DNA of 64,000 bases from an uncultured Rhodospirillales bacterium (GTDB taxonomy: Bacteria; Pseudomonadota; Alphaproteobacteria; Acetobacterales; Acetobacteraceae), in the NCBI GenBank assembly GCA_903928895.1, contig CAIYSR010000029.1, positions 1 through 64,000 on the forward strand. Reading direction: 5' to 3'. The position numbers were made by a program, and so were the translations under genes. Below are positions 9,440-20,500 of the stretch, one piece after another. Positions within the stretch are counted from its first letter, which is position 1, and each line of letters opens with the position of its first letter. The notes beneath the pieces are model-generated. The model saw only the letters and a program-made list of their open reading frames with translations, was not told the origin of the DNA and made no database searches.

Positions 9440-10711
9440 ATGGATACCGCGCATCCGATGCTATCCGGATTTGGCAACGAATTTGCCAGCGAAGCCGTCC
9501 CGGGCGCCCTGCCGCAGGGGCGCAACTCGCCACAGCGGCCGGCGCTGGGGCTGTACGCGGAGCAGTTTTCGGCCACGCCGTTCACGGTGCCGCGCCGCGA
9601 TTCGCGACGGACCTGGATGTATCGGCTGCGGCCTTCGGCCAATCATCCGCCGTACCGCAAGCTTTCGGGCATTCAGCCATTGGCCGGGGCGAACCCCAAC
9701 CGGCTGCGCTGGAACCCGATGGCGCTGCCCGACGCGCCCACCGATTTCGCCGCCGGACTCGTCACCATGGCGGCCAATGCGACGGGCGCCACAGCCGAGG
9801 GGGTCAGCATCCATCTCTATGCCGCCAATCGTTCGATGGAGCGGATTTTCTGGAACGCGGATGGCGAGATGTTGATCGTGCCGCAGCAGGGGCGGTTGCG
9901 GCTGGCGACGGAGCTGGGTGTGCTCGACGTCGCACCCGGGGCGATCGCCGTGATCCCGCGCGGATTGCGCTTTCGGGTGGAACTTCGCGACAAGACGGCG
10001 GGCGGCTATGTCTGTGAGAACCATGGCGGCGTCTTCAGGTTGCCCGATCTCGGGCCGATCGGGGCCAACGGGCTGGCCAATCCGCGGGACTTTCTCAGCC
10101 CGGTGGCGTGGTTCGAGGAGCGCGACGACCCCACCGAGGTCGTGCAGAAATTCTGCGGTGAGCTGTGGGGCACCACGCTCGACCACTCGCCGCTCGACGT
10201 GGTGGCGTGGCATGGCAATTGTGCGCCGTACACCTACGATCTCGACCGGTTCAATACCATCGGCAGCATCAGTTTCGACCATCCGGACCCCTCGATCTTC
10301 ACCGTGCTGACTGCGCCGACGGACACGCCGGGGCGGGCCAATTGCGACTTCGTGATTTTCCCGCCGCGCTGGATGGTGGCCGAGGAGACGTTCCGGCCGC
10401 CGTGGTTCCATCGCAATATCATGAATGAATGCATGGGGTTGATCCGGGGGGTGTATGACGGCAAGGCCGATGGCTTCCTGCCCGGTGGGCTCAGCCTGCA
10501 CGGGTTGATGAGTGCCCATGGCCCTGACCTTGCCACCACCGAGCGCGCGATGGCGGCCAACCTGGCGCCGCACAAGATCGACGGGACGCTGGCCTTCATG
10601 TTCGAGACCAGTCAGGTGCTGCTGCCAAGCCGGTTCGCGATGGAGGGCGGGTTGCTGCAAACCGGGTATGACGCCGTGTGGAGCGGCCTGGGAAAGAAGT
10701 TCACGCGATGA
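9440..10711 (+). CDS. hmgA: Homogentisate 1,2-dioxygenase
   Basis: This 423-residue enzyme opens the aromatic ring of homogentisate to maleylacetoacetate, using non-haem iron and oxygen, in tyrosine and phenylalanine breakdown. The N-terminus with [12 protein letters not shown] and the segment RNSPQ are family hallmarks. The expected iron ligands are His324 and Glu330 in [12 protein letters not shown] and His360 in LMSAHGPD, matching the human spacing (335, 341, 371). The start has the ribosome binding site AAAGGGAG upstream. It overlaps fahA by four bases (ATGA), so the second and last pathway steps are coupled. The isomerase (maiA) that acts between them is not in the window. Confidence 0.98.
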   Translation: MDTAHPMLSGFGNEFASEAVPGALPQGRNSPQRPALGLYAEQFSATPFTVPRRDSRRTWMYRLRPSANHPPYRKLSGIQPLAGANPNRLRWNPMALPDAPTDFAAGLVTMAANATGATAEGVSIHLYAANRSMERIFWNADGEMLIVPQQGRLRLATELGVLDVAPGAIAVIPRGLRFRVELRDKTAGGYVCENHGGVFRLPDLGPIGANGLANPRDFLSPVAWFEERDDPTEVVQKFCGELWGTTLDHSPLDVVAWHGNCAPYTYDLDRFNTIGSISFDHPDPSIFTVLTAPTDTPGRANCDFVIFPPRWMVAEETFRPPWFHRNIMNECMGLIRGVYDGKADGFLPGGLSLHGLMSAHGPDLATTERAMAANLAPHKIDGTLAFMFETSQVLLPSRFAMEGGLLQTGYDAVWSGLGKKFTR

Positions 10712-12006
10712 CCGATCGGACGCATGACGTGGCCGCGCGCTCCTGGGTGGAGTCGGCCAACGGGCACAGCGATTTCCCGGTGCAGAACCTCCCGTTCGGG
10801 GTGTTCAGTCCGCCGGGTGGGACGCCGCGTGGGGGGGTCGCGATCGGGGAGCATATCCTTGATATCGCGGCGGCGTTGGCCGCCGGGCTGCTGGATGGCG
10901 CGGCGACGGAGGCGGCTGGCGCACCTGAATTGAACTTGTTTCTCGCGCTGGGCGCGGCGGCGCGACAGGAGGTGCGGGCGCAGGTGTTCGCGGCGCTGTC
11001 GCAGGAGGCTGCCCCCGCTGCGCGCGCGCGAGCGGCAGCCATGCTCCATGTGGCGGCGGAGTGCACGATGCATGTGCCGGCCAGAATCGGCGATTACACC
11101 GATTTTTTCGCCGGCATCCATCACGCGCGCAACGGCGGCAAGCTGCTGCGACCCGACAATCCTTTGATGCCCAACTACAAATACGTCCCGGTGGCGTATC
11201 ACGGCCGGGCTTCGTCGGTGCGTTCGTCTCCCCATCCGGTGCGCCGGCCGCACGGCCAGCGCAAGCTGCCGGACGAAGCCGCGCCAAGCTTCGGGCCGTG
11301 CCGCAATCTCGATTTCGAGCTCGAATTCGGCACCTGGATCGGTGGCGGCAATGTGCTCGGGGAGCCGATCCCGATCACCGAGGCCCATCGCCATATTTCG
11401 GGGTTCTGCCTGCTCAACGATTGGTCGGCGCGGGATATCCAAGCGTGGGAATCGGCGCCGCTGGGGCCGTTCCTGGCCAAGAGTTTTCAGACCTCGATCT
11501 CGCCCTGGATCGTGACGCCGGAGGCGCTGCGTCCCTTCCGGATTTCGCAACCGGCGCGGCCAGAGGACGATCCCGCGCCACTGCCGCATTTGCTGGCGGC
11601 CGAGGACCAGGCGCAGGGAGCGATGGACGTGGCGCTCGACGTGCTGCTCCTGACGCCGGCGATGCGGGCCCGAGGGATGCCGCCGTATCGGCTGGTGGCA
11701 AGCAATACCAGGCACTTGTACTGGACGTTCGCGCAGATGGTGGCGCATCACACATCCAACGGCTGCGATTTGCGGGCGGGGGACTTGTTCGGCTCGGGGA
11801 CGATTTCGGCGCCGGAGGAGAGCGGCTGGGGGTCCTTGCAGGAGTTAACGTTTGTGGGGCGGCGGACCATCGATCTGCCGTCCGGCGAGACGCGGCGGTT
11901 TCTCGAGGATGGCGACGAGGTAATTTTCCGGGCGCGGGCGGAGCGCTCGGGGTATGCACCGATCGGTTTCGGAGAATGCCGCGGGGTGGTACTGGCGGCG
12001 CGGTAG
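10708..12006 (+). CDS. fahA: Fumarylacetoacetase
   Basis: This 432-residue enzyme hydrolyses fumarylacetoacetate to fumarate and acetoacetate, the last step of homogentisate catabolism. The N-terminal SH3-like domain includes [11 protein letters not shown]. The catalytic domain has [28 protein letters not shown] and [12 protein letters not shown], which carry the metal ligands and catalytic His seen in mammalian [22 protein letters not shown] near the C-terminus is also diagnostic. I chose ATG 10708 because it overlaps the hmgA stop (ATGA) and starts at the usual family length; a longer frame opens at 10678. The gene ends 21 bases before the convergent LLM oxidoreductase gene. Confidence 0.97.
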   Translation: MTDRTHDVAARSWVESANGHSDFPVQNLPFGVFSPPGGTPRGGVAIGEHILDIAAALAAGLLDGAATEAAGAPELNLFLALGAAARQEVRAQVFAALSQEAAPAARARAAAMLHVAAECTMHVPARIGDYTDFFAGIHHARNGGKLLRPDNPLMPNYKYVPVAYHGRASSVRSSPHPVRRPHGQRKLPDEAAPSFGPCRNLDFELEFGTWIGGGNVLGEPIPITEAHRHISGFCLLNDWSARDIQAWESAPLGPFLAKSFQTSISPWIVTPEALRPFRISQPARPEDDPAPLPHLLAAEDQAQGAMDVALDVLLLTPAMRARGMPPYRLVASNTRHLYWTFAQMVAHHTSNGCDLRAGDLFGSGTISAPEESGWGSLQELTFVGRRTIDLPSGETRRFLEDGDEVIFRARAERSGYAPIGFGECRGVVLAAR

Positions 12007-12027
12007 GGAGGCGCGCGCCGCCATCGT

Positions 12028-12981
12028 TCAGACTTTCGCCAACACGCCGTCCCGCAGCGCCTTGAGTTCTTGGATGGCGCCGTCGGCGGTGTTGGCGGCG
12101 AAGCCGAAGTCGAGATGGGCGACGCCGAGGGATTTGAGGGCGCGGACGTCGTCGAGGATGTCGGATTGGGTGCCCGAGAACAGGCGGCGTTCGCCGTCAT
12201 TGGCTTTGGCGGGGAGGTCGGGTCCGTATTTGGCGACCCGGTAGGCGACGCCGACGCAGGCCGGATCGCGACCCGCTTCGGCGGTGAGTTTCCGCAGGCG
12301 GGCGATGCCGGCTTCCAGGCGTTTGAGGCTGTCGAAGGGAAAGGCGGGGTTGGTGCCAATGGGATACCAGGCGTCGCCGAGTTTGGCGGTACGGCGCAGC
12401 GCCGGGCCGCTCTCGCCGCCAACCCATATCGGCGGCCCCGGCTGCTGTACCGGTTTGTGGGCGAAGATCAGGTTTCCGAATTGGATGTACTTGCCGTCGA
12501 ATTTCGGGTGGTCCTGGGTCCACAGCGTCTTGAAGGCGGCGATATATTCGTCGGTGACGGCGCCTCGTTCGGCAAACGGGGGTGTGCCGAGCGCGATGAA
12601 CTCCTCCTCGCACCAGCCCGCGCCGATGCCGACGGTGAGGCGACCGCCGGAGAGCACGTCGATAGTGGAGAGTTGCTTGGCGGCCAGCACCGCGGGGCGG
12701 TGCGGGACCACCATGACGGAGGTGACGAGACGCAGCTTGTGGGTCTTGGCCGCGATGTAGGCGACCTCGATGAGTTGCTCGTGGCGGGCGGCGGCGGCAC
12801 CGACGGCGAACTCGCCGGACTCGGAGTAGGGGTAGCGGCTGGCGATGGCGTCCGGGATCACCACGTGATCGGAGAAGGTGGCGTAGTCGAAGCCCATCGT
12901 CTCTCCGGCGATGCACAGGCGGGAGAGTTCGGCGGGGGCCGCGAGGGGACCGGCCGTGGGTGCGTTGAAGCCGAATTTCAT
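12028..12981 (-). CDS. LLM-class (luciferase-like) flavin/F420-dependent oxidoreductase
   Basis: This 317-residue protein has the luciferase-like TIM-barrel fold. It begins MKFGFNAPTAG and contains DYATFSDHVVIP, VTSVMVVPHRPAVLAAKQLSTIDVLSGGR, and VGIGAGWCEEEF, all typical of the TIGR03619-like F420-dependent group. Such enzymes use either reduced F420 or FMN; sequence alone does not decide. Its divergent neighbour, 79 bases away, is a fused FO synthase that makes the F420 chromophore, which favours F420 as cofactor by context. The substrate is unknown. The two genes probably share the short intergenic promoter region 12982-13060. Confidence 0.88.
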   Translation of the reverse strand: MKFGFNAPTAGPLAAPAELSRLCIAGETMGFDYATFSDHVVIPDAIASRYPYSESGEFAVGAAAARHEQLIEVAYIAAKTHKLRLVTSVMVVPHRPAVLAAKQLSTIDVLSGGRLTVGIGAGWCEEEFIALGTPPFAERGAVTDEYIAAFKTLWTQDHPKFDGKYIQFGNLIFAHKPVQQPGPPIWVGGESGPALRRTAKLGDAWYPIGTNPAFPFDSLKRLEAGIARLRKLTAEAGRDPACVGVAYRVAKYGPDLPAKANDGERRLFSGTQSDILDDVRALKSLGVAHLDFGFAANTADGAIQELKALRDGVLAKV

Positions 12982-13060
12982 GGCGGGTCCCCTGGATTGC
13001 GTGACAGTTCAGGCTAGCACACCATATGCGTTCGAGGACCATCCGGGAGAGACAGCCGCC

Positions 13061-15433
13061 ATGATGCTTGCGACCGAGGATGCGGGCGCGCTCGACCTGA
13101 TCGAGGCGCTGCCGCTCGACGAGCTGATGGCGCAGGCGGCGGCGCTGCGCGACGCGGCGCATGGGCGCAATGTGTCGTACTCGCGCAAGGTCTTCATCCC
13201 GTTGACGAAGCTGTGCCGGGATGTGTGCCATTACTGCACCTTCGCGGTGCGGCCGCGGGCGGGGAAGTCCGCCTATTTGTCGCCGGACGAGGTGCTTGCG
13301 ATTGCGCGGGCTGGGGCGGCGGCGGGGTGCACGGAGGCGTTGTTCACGCTCGGGGACAAGCCTGAGGCGCGGTATTCGGCGGCCCGGGAGGCGCTGGAGG
13401 CGCTGGGCTATGGCTCGACCATCGAATACCTCACCGCGATGTCGGCGCTGGTGCTGAAGGAGACCGGCCTGCTCCCGCATGTGAATCCCGGGGTGATGAC
13501 GCGCGCGGAGATCGCGGCATTGCGGGAGGTTTCCGCGAGCCAGGGGATCATGCTGGAGAGCGTCTCCGCGCGGCTGTGCGAGAAGGGGGGGGTGCATTAC
13601 GGCTCGCCCGACAAGGTGCCGGCGGTCCGGCTGGAGACGATCCGGCTGGCGGGGGAGTTGAAGGTTCCGTTCACAACGGGAATTTTGATCGGGATCGGGG
13701 AAACGCGGCGGGAACGGCTGGAGAGCCTGATGGCGATCCGGGATTTGCATCGGCAGTACGGGCATATCCAGGAAGTGATCGTGCAGAACTTCCGGGCCAA
13801 GCCGAACACCAAGGCGGCGGCCGCGGCGGAGCCGGACCTGGACGATCTGCTGTGGACGGTCGCGGCGGCGCGGCTGATCCTCGGCGCGGCGATGAATATC
13901 CAGGCGCCGCCGAACCTGACGCCGCTGGGGTACGAGCGGATTTTGGCCGCCGGCATCAATGACTGGGGCGGGGTATCGCCGGTGACGCCCGATCATGTGA
14001 ACCCCGAGGCACCATGGCCGGAGATCGAGGCGCTGGCGCTGCGGACGGCGTCGATGGGCAAGATCCTGGTACAGCGGTTGCCGGTGTATCCGGCCTATGC
14101 GCTGGATGCGGCAACCTGGCTGGCCAAGGGGATCGCGAGCCGGGTGCGTCAGAACAGCGATGCCGAGGGCTTCGCGCGCGACGATGCGTGGGCGCCGGGG
14201 GTCGCGGTGACGCCGATGTTGCCGCCGGTGCGGTCGGCGATGGTGGACCCGGGGGTGCGGCGCATTGTCACCAAAGCGGCGGGGGGGAGCCGGCTCGACG
14301 AGGCGGAGATCGTGCGGCTGTTCGCGGCACGGGATGTTGATTTCGCCTTCGTCTGCGACGCCGCGGATGCCGTGCGCCGCGAGGCCGCCGGGGAGGTCGT
14401 GCGGTATGTTGTTGTACGGAACATCAATTATACCAACATCTGTTACTACGGCTGCACCTTCTGCGCCTTCTCCAAGGGCAAGACGCATGAGAATTTGCGG
14501 GGCAAGCCATATGATCTTGATCTCGGGGAAGTCGTCCGCCGCGCGGAGGAGGCGTGGGAGCGGGGGGCGACCGAGGTGTGCATGCAGGGAGGGATTCACC
14601 CCGACTATACCGGCGAGACCTATCTCGAGATTTGCCGGGCGATTCGTGCGGCGGTGCCAGGGATGCACATCCATGCCTTCTCGCCGCTCGAGGTGAGCCA
14701 GGGGGCGGCGACGCTGGGGATTTCGCTGGAGGCATTCCTGCGACGGCTGAAGGCGGCGGGCCTGGGGACGCTGCCGGGGACGGCGGCGGAAATTCTCGAC
14801 GACGAGATCCGCGCCGTGATTTGCCCGGACAAGATCAACACGGAAGAATGGCTGGAGGTGGTGCGCACGGCGCATCGTGTGGGGCTGCGAACGACGTCGA
14901 CCATCATGTACGGGCATATCGAGACCGCCGTGCACTGGGCGCGGCATCTGCTCCGGCTGCGCGATCTGCAGGCTGAGACCGGGGGGCTGACCGAGTTTGT
15001 CGCGCTGCCGTTCGTGCATATGGAGGCGCCGATGTATCTGCGCGGACTCGCGAGGAAGGGGCCGACATATCGCGAGGCAATCCTGATGCATGCGGTCGCC
15101 CGGCTGGTGCTGCATCCGCTGGTGCCGAATATCCAGGCGAGCTGGGTGAAGCTGGGGCCGCAGGGGGCGCTTGCCGCGCTCGACGCCGGGGCCAGCGATA
15201 TGGGCGGGACGTTGATGAACGAGAGTATTTCGCGCGCGGCCGGCACCGAGCACGGCCAGGAAATGCCGCCGGAGGCCATGGAGGGGCTGATCCGCCGCGC
15301 CGGGCGGGTGCCGTTGCAGCGCACGACCTTGTATCAACCAGCCGGGCAGGAGCGGATTGCGGCTTCCTTCGGGGCGGCGGACCTGGCGCCGATCGTGCTG
15401 ACGCCGCCGCGGCGGCGGGTGACGGCGGAATAG
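13061..15433 (+). CDS. fbiC: Fused 7,8-didemethyl-8-hydroxy-5-deazariboflavin (FO) synthase, CofG-CofH type
   Basis: This 790-residue protein carries two radical SAM domains in one chain, the FbiC arrangement otherwise typical of actinobacteria. The CofG half binds a 4Fe-4S cluster through Cys52, Cys56 and Cys59 (CRDVCHYC). The CofH half uses Cys461, Cys465 and Cys468 (CYYGCTFC). CofH joins tyrosine to a ribityl-uracil precursor and CofG closes the ring to FO, the chromophore of coenzyme F420 and of some photolyases. I chose ATG 13061 because GGGAGAGA lies 9-16 bases upstream and the protein then starts just before the first domain; an open frame extends to 12911. No cofC, cofD or cofE is in the window, so whether FO is converted to F420 cannot be judged here. 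Confidence 0.95.
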   Translation: MMLATEDAGALDLIEALPLDELMAQAAALRDAAHGRNVSYSRKVFIPLTKLCRDVCHYCTFAVRPRAGKSAYLSPDEVLAIARAGAAAGCTEALFTLGDKPEARYSAAREALEALGYGSTIEYLTAMSALVLKETGLLPHVNPGVMTRAEIAALREVSASQGIMLESVSARLCEKGGVHYGSPDKVPAVRLETIRLAGELKVPFTTGILIGIGETRRERLESLMAIRDLHRQYGHIQEVIVQNFRAKPNTKAAAAAEPDLDDLLWTVAAARLILGAAMNIQAPPNLTPLGYERILAAGINDWGGVSPVTPDHVNPEAPWPEIEALALRTASMGKILVQRLPVYPAYALDAATWLAKGIASRVRQNSDAEGFARDDAWAPGVAVTPMLPPVRSAMVDPGVRRIVTKAAGGSRLDEAEIVRLFAARDVDFAFVCDAADAVRREAAGEVVRYVVVRNINYTNICYYGCTFCAFSKGKTHENLRGKPYDLDLGEVVRRAEEAWERGATEVCMQGGIHPDYTGETYLEICRAIRAAVPGMHIHAFSPLEVSQGAATLGISLEAFLRRLKAAGLGTLPGTAAEILDDEIRAVICPDKINTEEWLEVVRTAHRVGLRTTSTIMYGHIETAVHWARHLLRLRDLQAETGGLTEFVALPFVHMEAPMYLRGLARKGPTYREAILMHAVARLVLHPLVPNIQASWVKLGPQGALAALDAGASDMGGTLMNESISRAAGTEHGQEMPPEAMEGLIRRAGRVPLQRTTLYQPAGQERIAASFGAADLAPIVLTPPRRRVTAE

Positions 15434-15512
15434 GAGCTTCCCGCTTCGGCTAAGGCTTCGTTAGGGATTGCGGGAGCAGCATGGGGCGTCACCTCAGTGT
15501 CTGGGCCTCGCC

Positions 15513-17522
15513 ATGCGCCATATCCCGATTTCGCTTCGCATCCACTTCATGACGATGGTCGCCGTGCTCGGCCTCCTTGCGGTGTCCGGCTATGAGACCA
15601 TCGGGAGCGTACGCCGGCTCGAGGCGAACCGGCGGGAGTTGCTGGTGCGCGTGGTGGAAAGCGCCGTTGCCATCGCCGCGGGGTATGAGGGGCAGGTCAA
15701 GGCCGGGCTATTGTCCGCGCAGGAGGCGCGAGGACGCGCCATCGCGGCGATCAAGAGCATCCGATACCGCGGGCAGGAATATCTCTGGATCAATGATTTG
15801 TCGGCGCGGATCGTGATGCACCCGTTCCGTCCGGAGCTGGACGGCACCGATGCTTCGGGGATGACGGATCCCAACGGGTTCCGGTTGTTCGTGGCGTTTG
15901 CCGATACGGTGCGGACATCCGGTAGCGGGTTCGTCAGCTATTTGTGGCCGCGGCCGGGGAGTGCTGCGCCGATCGAGAAGATGTCCTACGTGCAAGGCTT
16001 CGCCCCGTGGGGCTGGGTGCTCGGGTCCGGTGTCTACGTTGATGATTTGCGGGCCGAGCAGCGCGAGGTGGTGCTGACCGGGTTGGCGCTGGCCTTCGGG
16101 GCGGCGGTGGCGGTGGCGCTGTTCGCCTGGCTGATCGCACGGGGGATCGTCGGGCCGCTGAGCGGCGCCACCGCCGCGACCCGGCGGATCGCGGCGGGCG
16201 CCTTCGATGAGATCATCGCGGGGACCGACCGGCGCGATGAGATCGGCGTGCTGGCGCGTGCGCTGGAGACGTTCCGGGCCGAGGGAATGGCGAAGCGCAC
16301 GCTCGAGGCGACGATGGCGGCGGATACCGCGGCGCGGGAACGGCGGCGGCAGGCGATGGAACAGCATACCGCCGATTTCGGCAGTTCCATGGCCGGCGTG
16401 ATGCGCTCGATCGCCACTGCGGCCGCGGAAATCCGACAGACCGCCGAGAGCGTGGCCACCGCGGCGGGCGACACCCGCGAGGCGGTGCGCGAGAATTCCG
16501 TGGATGCGGAGGCCTCGTCGGAAAGCCTGACCATGGTCGCGGCGGCGACCGAGGAATTGACCTCCAGCGTCAACGAGATCGCCCGCCAGGTCGGTCAGGC
16601 GGCGACCGCGGCAACCGACGCGGTGGAAAGTGCCAACGACACTGGCCAGATGATCGGCAGCCTGTCACGCGAGGCCGACGAGATCAGCAACGTGGTGCAG
16701 ATCATCGCCGCGGTGGCGGGCAAAACCAATCTGCTCGCGTTGAACGCGACCATCGAGGCGGCGCGCGCCGGCGAGGCGGGCAAGGGGTTCGCGGTGGTGG
16801 CGACCGAGGTGAAGACCCTGGCCAACCAAACGGCGCAGGCAACCGAGGCGATCGGTCGGCAGGTGGGCGCCATTCAGGCGGCGGTGGCACGGGCGGTGGG
16901 CGCGGTGCAACGGGTGACGCAGGCGATCGGCCATGTCAGCGCGATCTCGACGGCCATCGCCGCGGCGGTGGAGCAACAAAGCGCGGCAACGCAGGAGATT
17001 TCGCAGCAAGTGCAGGCCTCGGCGCGGCGTACCTTGGCGACGACGGAGGCGCTTGGCACGGTGGCGCGGATTGCCGACGGGACGCGGCAATCGAGCCAGG
17101 ACGTGCTGCGGGCGGCGGGAGATGTGGCGCGGGTGTCGGAGGAGATCCGCGGCGAGGTCGATGATTTCCTGGCCGCGATGCAGGACGAGCAAGGCAATCG
17201 CCGCCGCTATGACCGCATCGCCTGCGGCGGTGCGGCGGTATCGCTGCGGATGGAAGCCGGGATGACATATGCCGGCAGGCTCAGTGATGTCTCGCTCGGA
17301 GGCGCCGCAATCCTTTGCGACGAGGCGGTCGGTGCTCTGGTTGGCGGTGCCCTGACAGTGGTGATCACCGAGGGCAAATGGTGCCTGCGCGGGCGGGTGG
17401 CGCGGGTGTTCGACGGCGGGATCGGGGTGGTGTTCCTCCAGGAGAAGGTGGCGCGGACGGAGATCGCCGAGGTGTTGGCGTGGTTCGAGGCGGCGGGCAC
17501 AGCGACGTTGACCGCGGCCTGA
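15513..17522 (+). CDS. Methyl-accepting chemotaxis protein with single Cache sensor and C-terminal PilZ domain
   Basis: This 669-residue receptor has a membrane segment near residues 12-30, a periplasmic single Cache domain ([19 protein letters not shown] and [13 protein letters not shown]), a second membrane segment near 190-215, a HAMP domain, and a signalling domain whose hairpin tip begins at Asn406 ([18 protein letters not shown]). The unusual part is the C-terminus. From about residue 562 a PilZ domain follows, with the c-di-GMP motif RxxxR (Arg564-Arg568) and DxSxxG (Asp592-Gly597). Both halves of the motif are intact, so the receptor may bind c-di-GMP. The C-terminus does not show the NWETF-like CheR tether. 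No che genes are nearby. ATG 15513 gives a start just before the first membrane segment. Confidence 0.93.
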   Translation: MRHIPISLRIHFMTMVAVLGLLAVSGYETIGSVRRLEANRRELLVRVVESAVAIAAGYEGQVKAGLLSAQEARGRAIAAIKSIRYRGQEYLWINDLSARIVMHPFRPELDGTDASGMTDPNGFRLFVAFADTVRTSGSGFVSYLWPRPGSAAPIEKMSYVQGFAPWGWVLGSGVYVDDLRAEQREVVLTGLALAFGAAVAVALFAWLIARGIVGPLSGATAATRRIAAGAFDEIIAGTDRRDEIGVLARALETFRAEGMAKRTLEATMAADTAARERRRQAMEQHTADFGSSMAGVMRSIATAAAEIRQTAESVATAAGDTREAVRENSVDAEASSESLTMVAAATEELTSSVNEIARQVGQAATAATDAVESANDTGQMIGSLSREADEISNVVQIIAAVAGKTNLLALNATIEAARAGEAGKGFAVVATEVKTLANQTAQATEAIGRQVGAIQAAVARAVGAVQRVTQAIGHVSAISTAIAAAVEQQSAATQEISQQVQASARRTLATTEALGTVARIADGTRQSSQDVLRAAGDVARVSEEIRGEVDDFLAAMQDEQGNRRRYDRIACGGAAVSLRMEAGMTYAGRLSDVSLGGAAILCDEAVGALVGGALTVVITEGKWCLRGRVARVFDGGIGVVFLQEKVARTEIAEVLAWFEAAGTATLTAA

Positions 17523-17535
17523 TCGCAGCCGCCGG

Positions 17536-20500
17536 TCAGACGCTGCGATGGGCCGCCCGCGGGTCGACCGGAGGCGCTCCGTGATGGGTCGAGGCACGGG
17601 TCTCGACCCTCGGCGCACGGAAGGCGAGGGCATAGAGGGCGGGGAGGAAGACCAGGGTCAGCACGGTGGCACCGAGCAGGCCCCCGATCATGGTGAGCGC
17701 CATCGGCCCCCAGAAGACGTTCATGCTGAGGGGAACGAAGGCGAGCACGGCGGCGAGTGCGGTGAGGATGACAGGCCGCGCCCGGCGAACGGTCGACTCG
17801 ATGATGGCATCGCGCAGGGACAGGCCATCAAGCTGGTCCTGGCGGACCTGGTCGACCAGGATAATGGTGTTACGCATGATCATACCGGCCAGGGCGATCA
17901 GGCCGAGAAGCGCCACGAAACCGAAGGGGGCGTCGGCGAGGAGGAGCGCGGTGACGGCGCCGATCAGGCCGAGCGGCGCGGTGGCGAGAACCATCAGGGC
18001 ACGCGGGAGGTTCTGCAACTGGATCATCAGCAGCAAAACCATGGTGGCGCCCATGATCGGGAAGACGGCGGCCAGAGCGCCGTTGGCCTTGGCGGATTCC
18101 TCGGCGGCGCCACCGGTTTCGATGCGGACGCCGGGCGGCAGCGCCAGGGCGTTCAGGCGGGGGAGCGCCAGTTTGGTGACGTCGGGGGCTTGCAGCCCAT
18201 CCTGGATATCGGCCTGGACGGTGAGGTACGGCTCGCGGTCGCGCCGCCAGAGGATGGGTTCCTCGGTGATGGTTTCGAGACGCCCGAGCTGGCCCAGCTG
18301 GACGGGACCGGCATCGGTCGGGATGGAGAGGTCGGGCAGGGTCGAGAGGTCCGCGCGTTCGGCCTCGGTGGCGCGCAGCGTCACGTCGATGAGCTTGGTG
18401 CCGGCGCGAAGCTGGGTGGCAGTCGCGCCGGAGAGGAGAGTGGCGAGGGTCTGGCTGATATCAGCCGGCGCAAGGCCGAGCTGGCGGATGCGGGGCTGGT
18501 CGAGGGCGAGGCGGAGGCTGGGCGCACGGTCCTGCCAGGCAAGCTGGGCGTTGCGCGTCCCCGGCGTGGCACGCAGCGCTTCGAGGGCCTTGTCGGCGAT
18601 GGCGCGGACATCGGCAATGTCTGTGCCGACAACACGGAAGGAGACCGGGAAGCCGACGGGGGGCCCGAGTTCAAGGCGCGAGACGCGCAGGCGGGCCTCG
18701 GGGATGGGCTCGCGGCCGGCGAAGTCCATCAGGTGGGCGCGGACGCGTTCGCGGGCGAGCGCGTCTTTTGTGGTGAGGATAATGGTGGCGACCGCATCAT
18801 TGGGCAGCGCCGGGTTGAAGGCGAGGAAGAAGCGGGGCGGGCCGGCACCGATATACGAGGTGAACCAGCTGATGTCGGCGTCCTTGGCGATTTCCGCTTC
18901 GAGCTGCTTCACCGCGGCCAGGGTGGCACCGTGGCTGCTGCCCTGGCGCAGTGTCACGTCGACGATGAGCTCGGGGCGGGCCGAGTTGGGAAAGAATTGC
19001 TGCCGGACCGCGCCCATCCCGGCGACGGAGGCCGCGAACAGGAGCACGGTGCCGAGCACAACGGGACCGCGATGGTTGACACACCAGCCGACGATGCCGC
19101 GCAGCACGCGATATGGCCCGGTGGCATAGTGGGATTCGTGATGCTGGATCGCCTTGGGCTCGGGCAGCAGGAGGACGCCAAGATAGGGCGTGAAGATCAC
19201 GGCGACGATCCAGCTGACAAGCAGCGCGATGCCGACAACCCAGAAGATGCCGCCCGCATATTCGCCGGAGGTGGATTTGGCGATGCCCACCGGAAGGAAG
19301 CCAGCCGCGGTGACGAGGGTGCCGGTCAGCATGGGAAAGGCGGTGGAGGTCCAGGCGAAGGAGGCGGCGCGCATGCGGTCCCACCCGGCTTCAAGCTTCA
19401 CCACCATTGTCTCGATGGCAATGATGGCATCATCGACCAGCAGGCCGAGGGAGAGAATAAGGGCGCCGAGCGAGATGCGCTGAAGCTCGATGCCCATGAA
19501 TTCCATGATCATGAACACGCCCGCCAGTGTCAGCGGCACGGCCAGCGCCACGACGATCCCGACGCGAAATCCAAGGGACGCGAACGAGACGAGAAGAACG
19601 ACGCCGAGGGCGACGACGAATTTAAGCAGGAATTCGCCGACCGCTTCGCCGATAACCTCGGGCTGGTCGGCGATCTGCTGCATCTCGATGCCGACTGGTA
19701 GATTGGATTTAATCCGGGCGACTTCGACGGCCATGGCCCTGCCGAAGTCGAGGCCGTTGGTGCCCTTGCGCATGGAGGCGGCGATGACGACGGCGGATTG
19801 GCCATTGTGGCGGATTTCGGATTGCGGGGGCTCGGCATAGCCGGCGTGGATGGTGGCGATGTCGCCCAGACGGATGGAGCGCCCGTTGCTGGCAACGGGG
19901 ACCTCGGCCAGCGCCGCCGCCCCGTCGATGGCACCTTCGACGCGGACGGGGATGCGGGTGACGCTGGTTTCGATGATGCCGGCGGCGGTGATGTTGTTCT
20001 GGCGTGCCAGCGCCTGGGCGATCTGCGGCACGGTGACACCGATCGCGGCGAGGCGGGCATGGCTGAATTCGACGAACAGGGCGCGGGGTTGTTCGCCCTG
20101 GATGTTCACTTTCTGCGCGCCGGGGACGAGGAGCAGGCGGTTGCGGACGCGCTCGGCCTGGCGGACAAGCTCGGCATTGTCAGCGCCAGTGAGTGCGAAG
20201 ACGGCGCCGTAGACGTCGGTATATTCGTCGTTCACGGCGGGACCAATGACGCCGGCGGGGATTTCCGAGCGCAGATCGTCAAGCTTCTTGCGGGCCTGGT
20301 AGTAGAGGCCGGGGACGTCGGCCGGGGGCGTGTCGTCGCGGAAGTTGATCGTCAGTGCCGCGAAGCCGGGGCGCACGAAGGTGACGATGTGGTCGAGGTA
20401 GGCGAGGTCTTGCAGCTTGCGCTCGATCCGTTCGGCGACCTGGGACTGGGTTTCGGCGGCGGTGGCCCCGGGCCAGACGGCGGTGACGATGAGAAGCTTG

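Noticed and set aside
12197-15337. Minus-strand frame of over 1000 codons opposite the FO synthase
   Set aside because: Arg/His/Pro-rich shadow of two real genes, with no family motifs.
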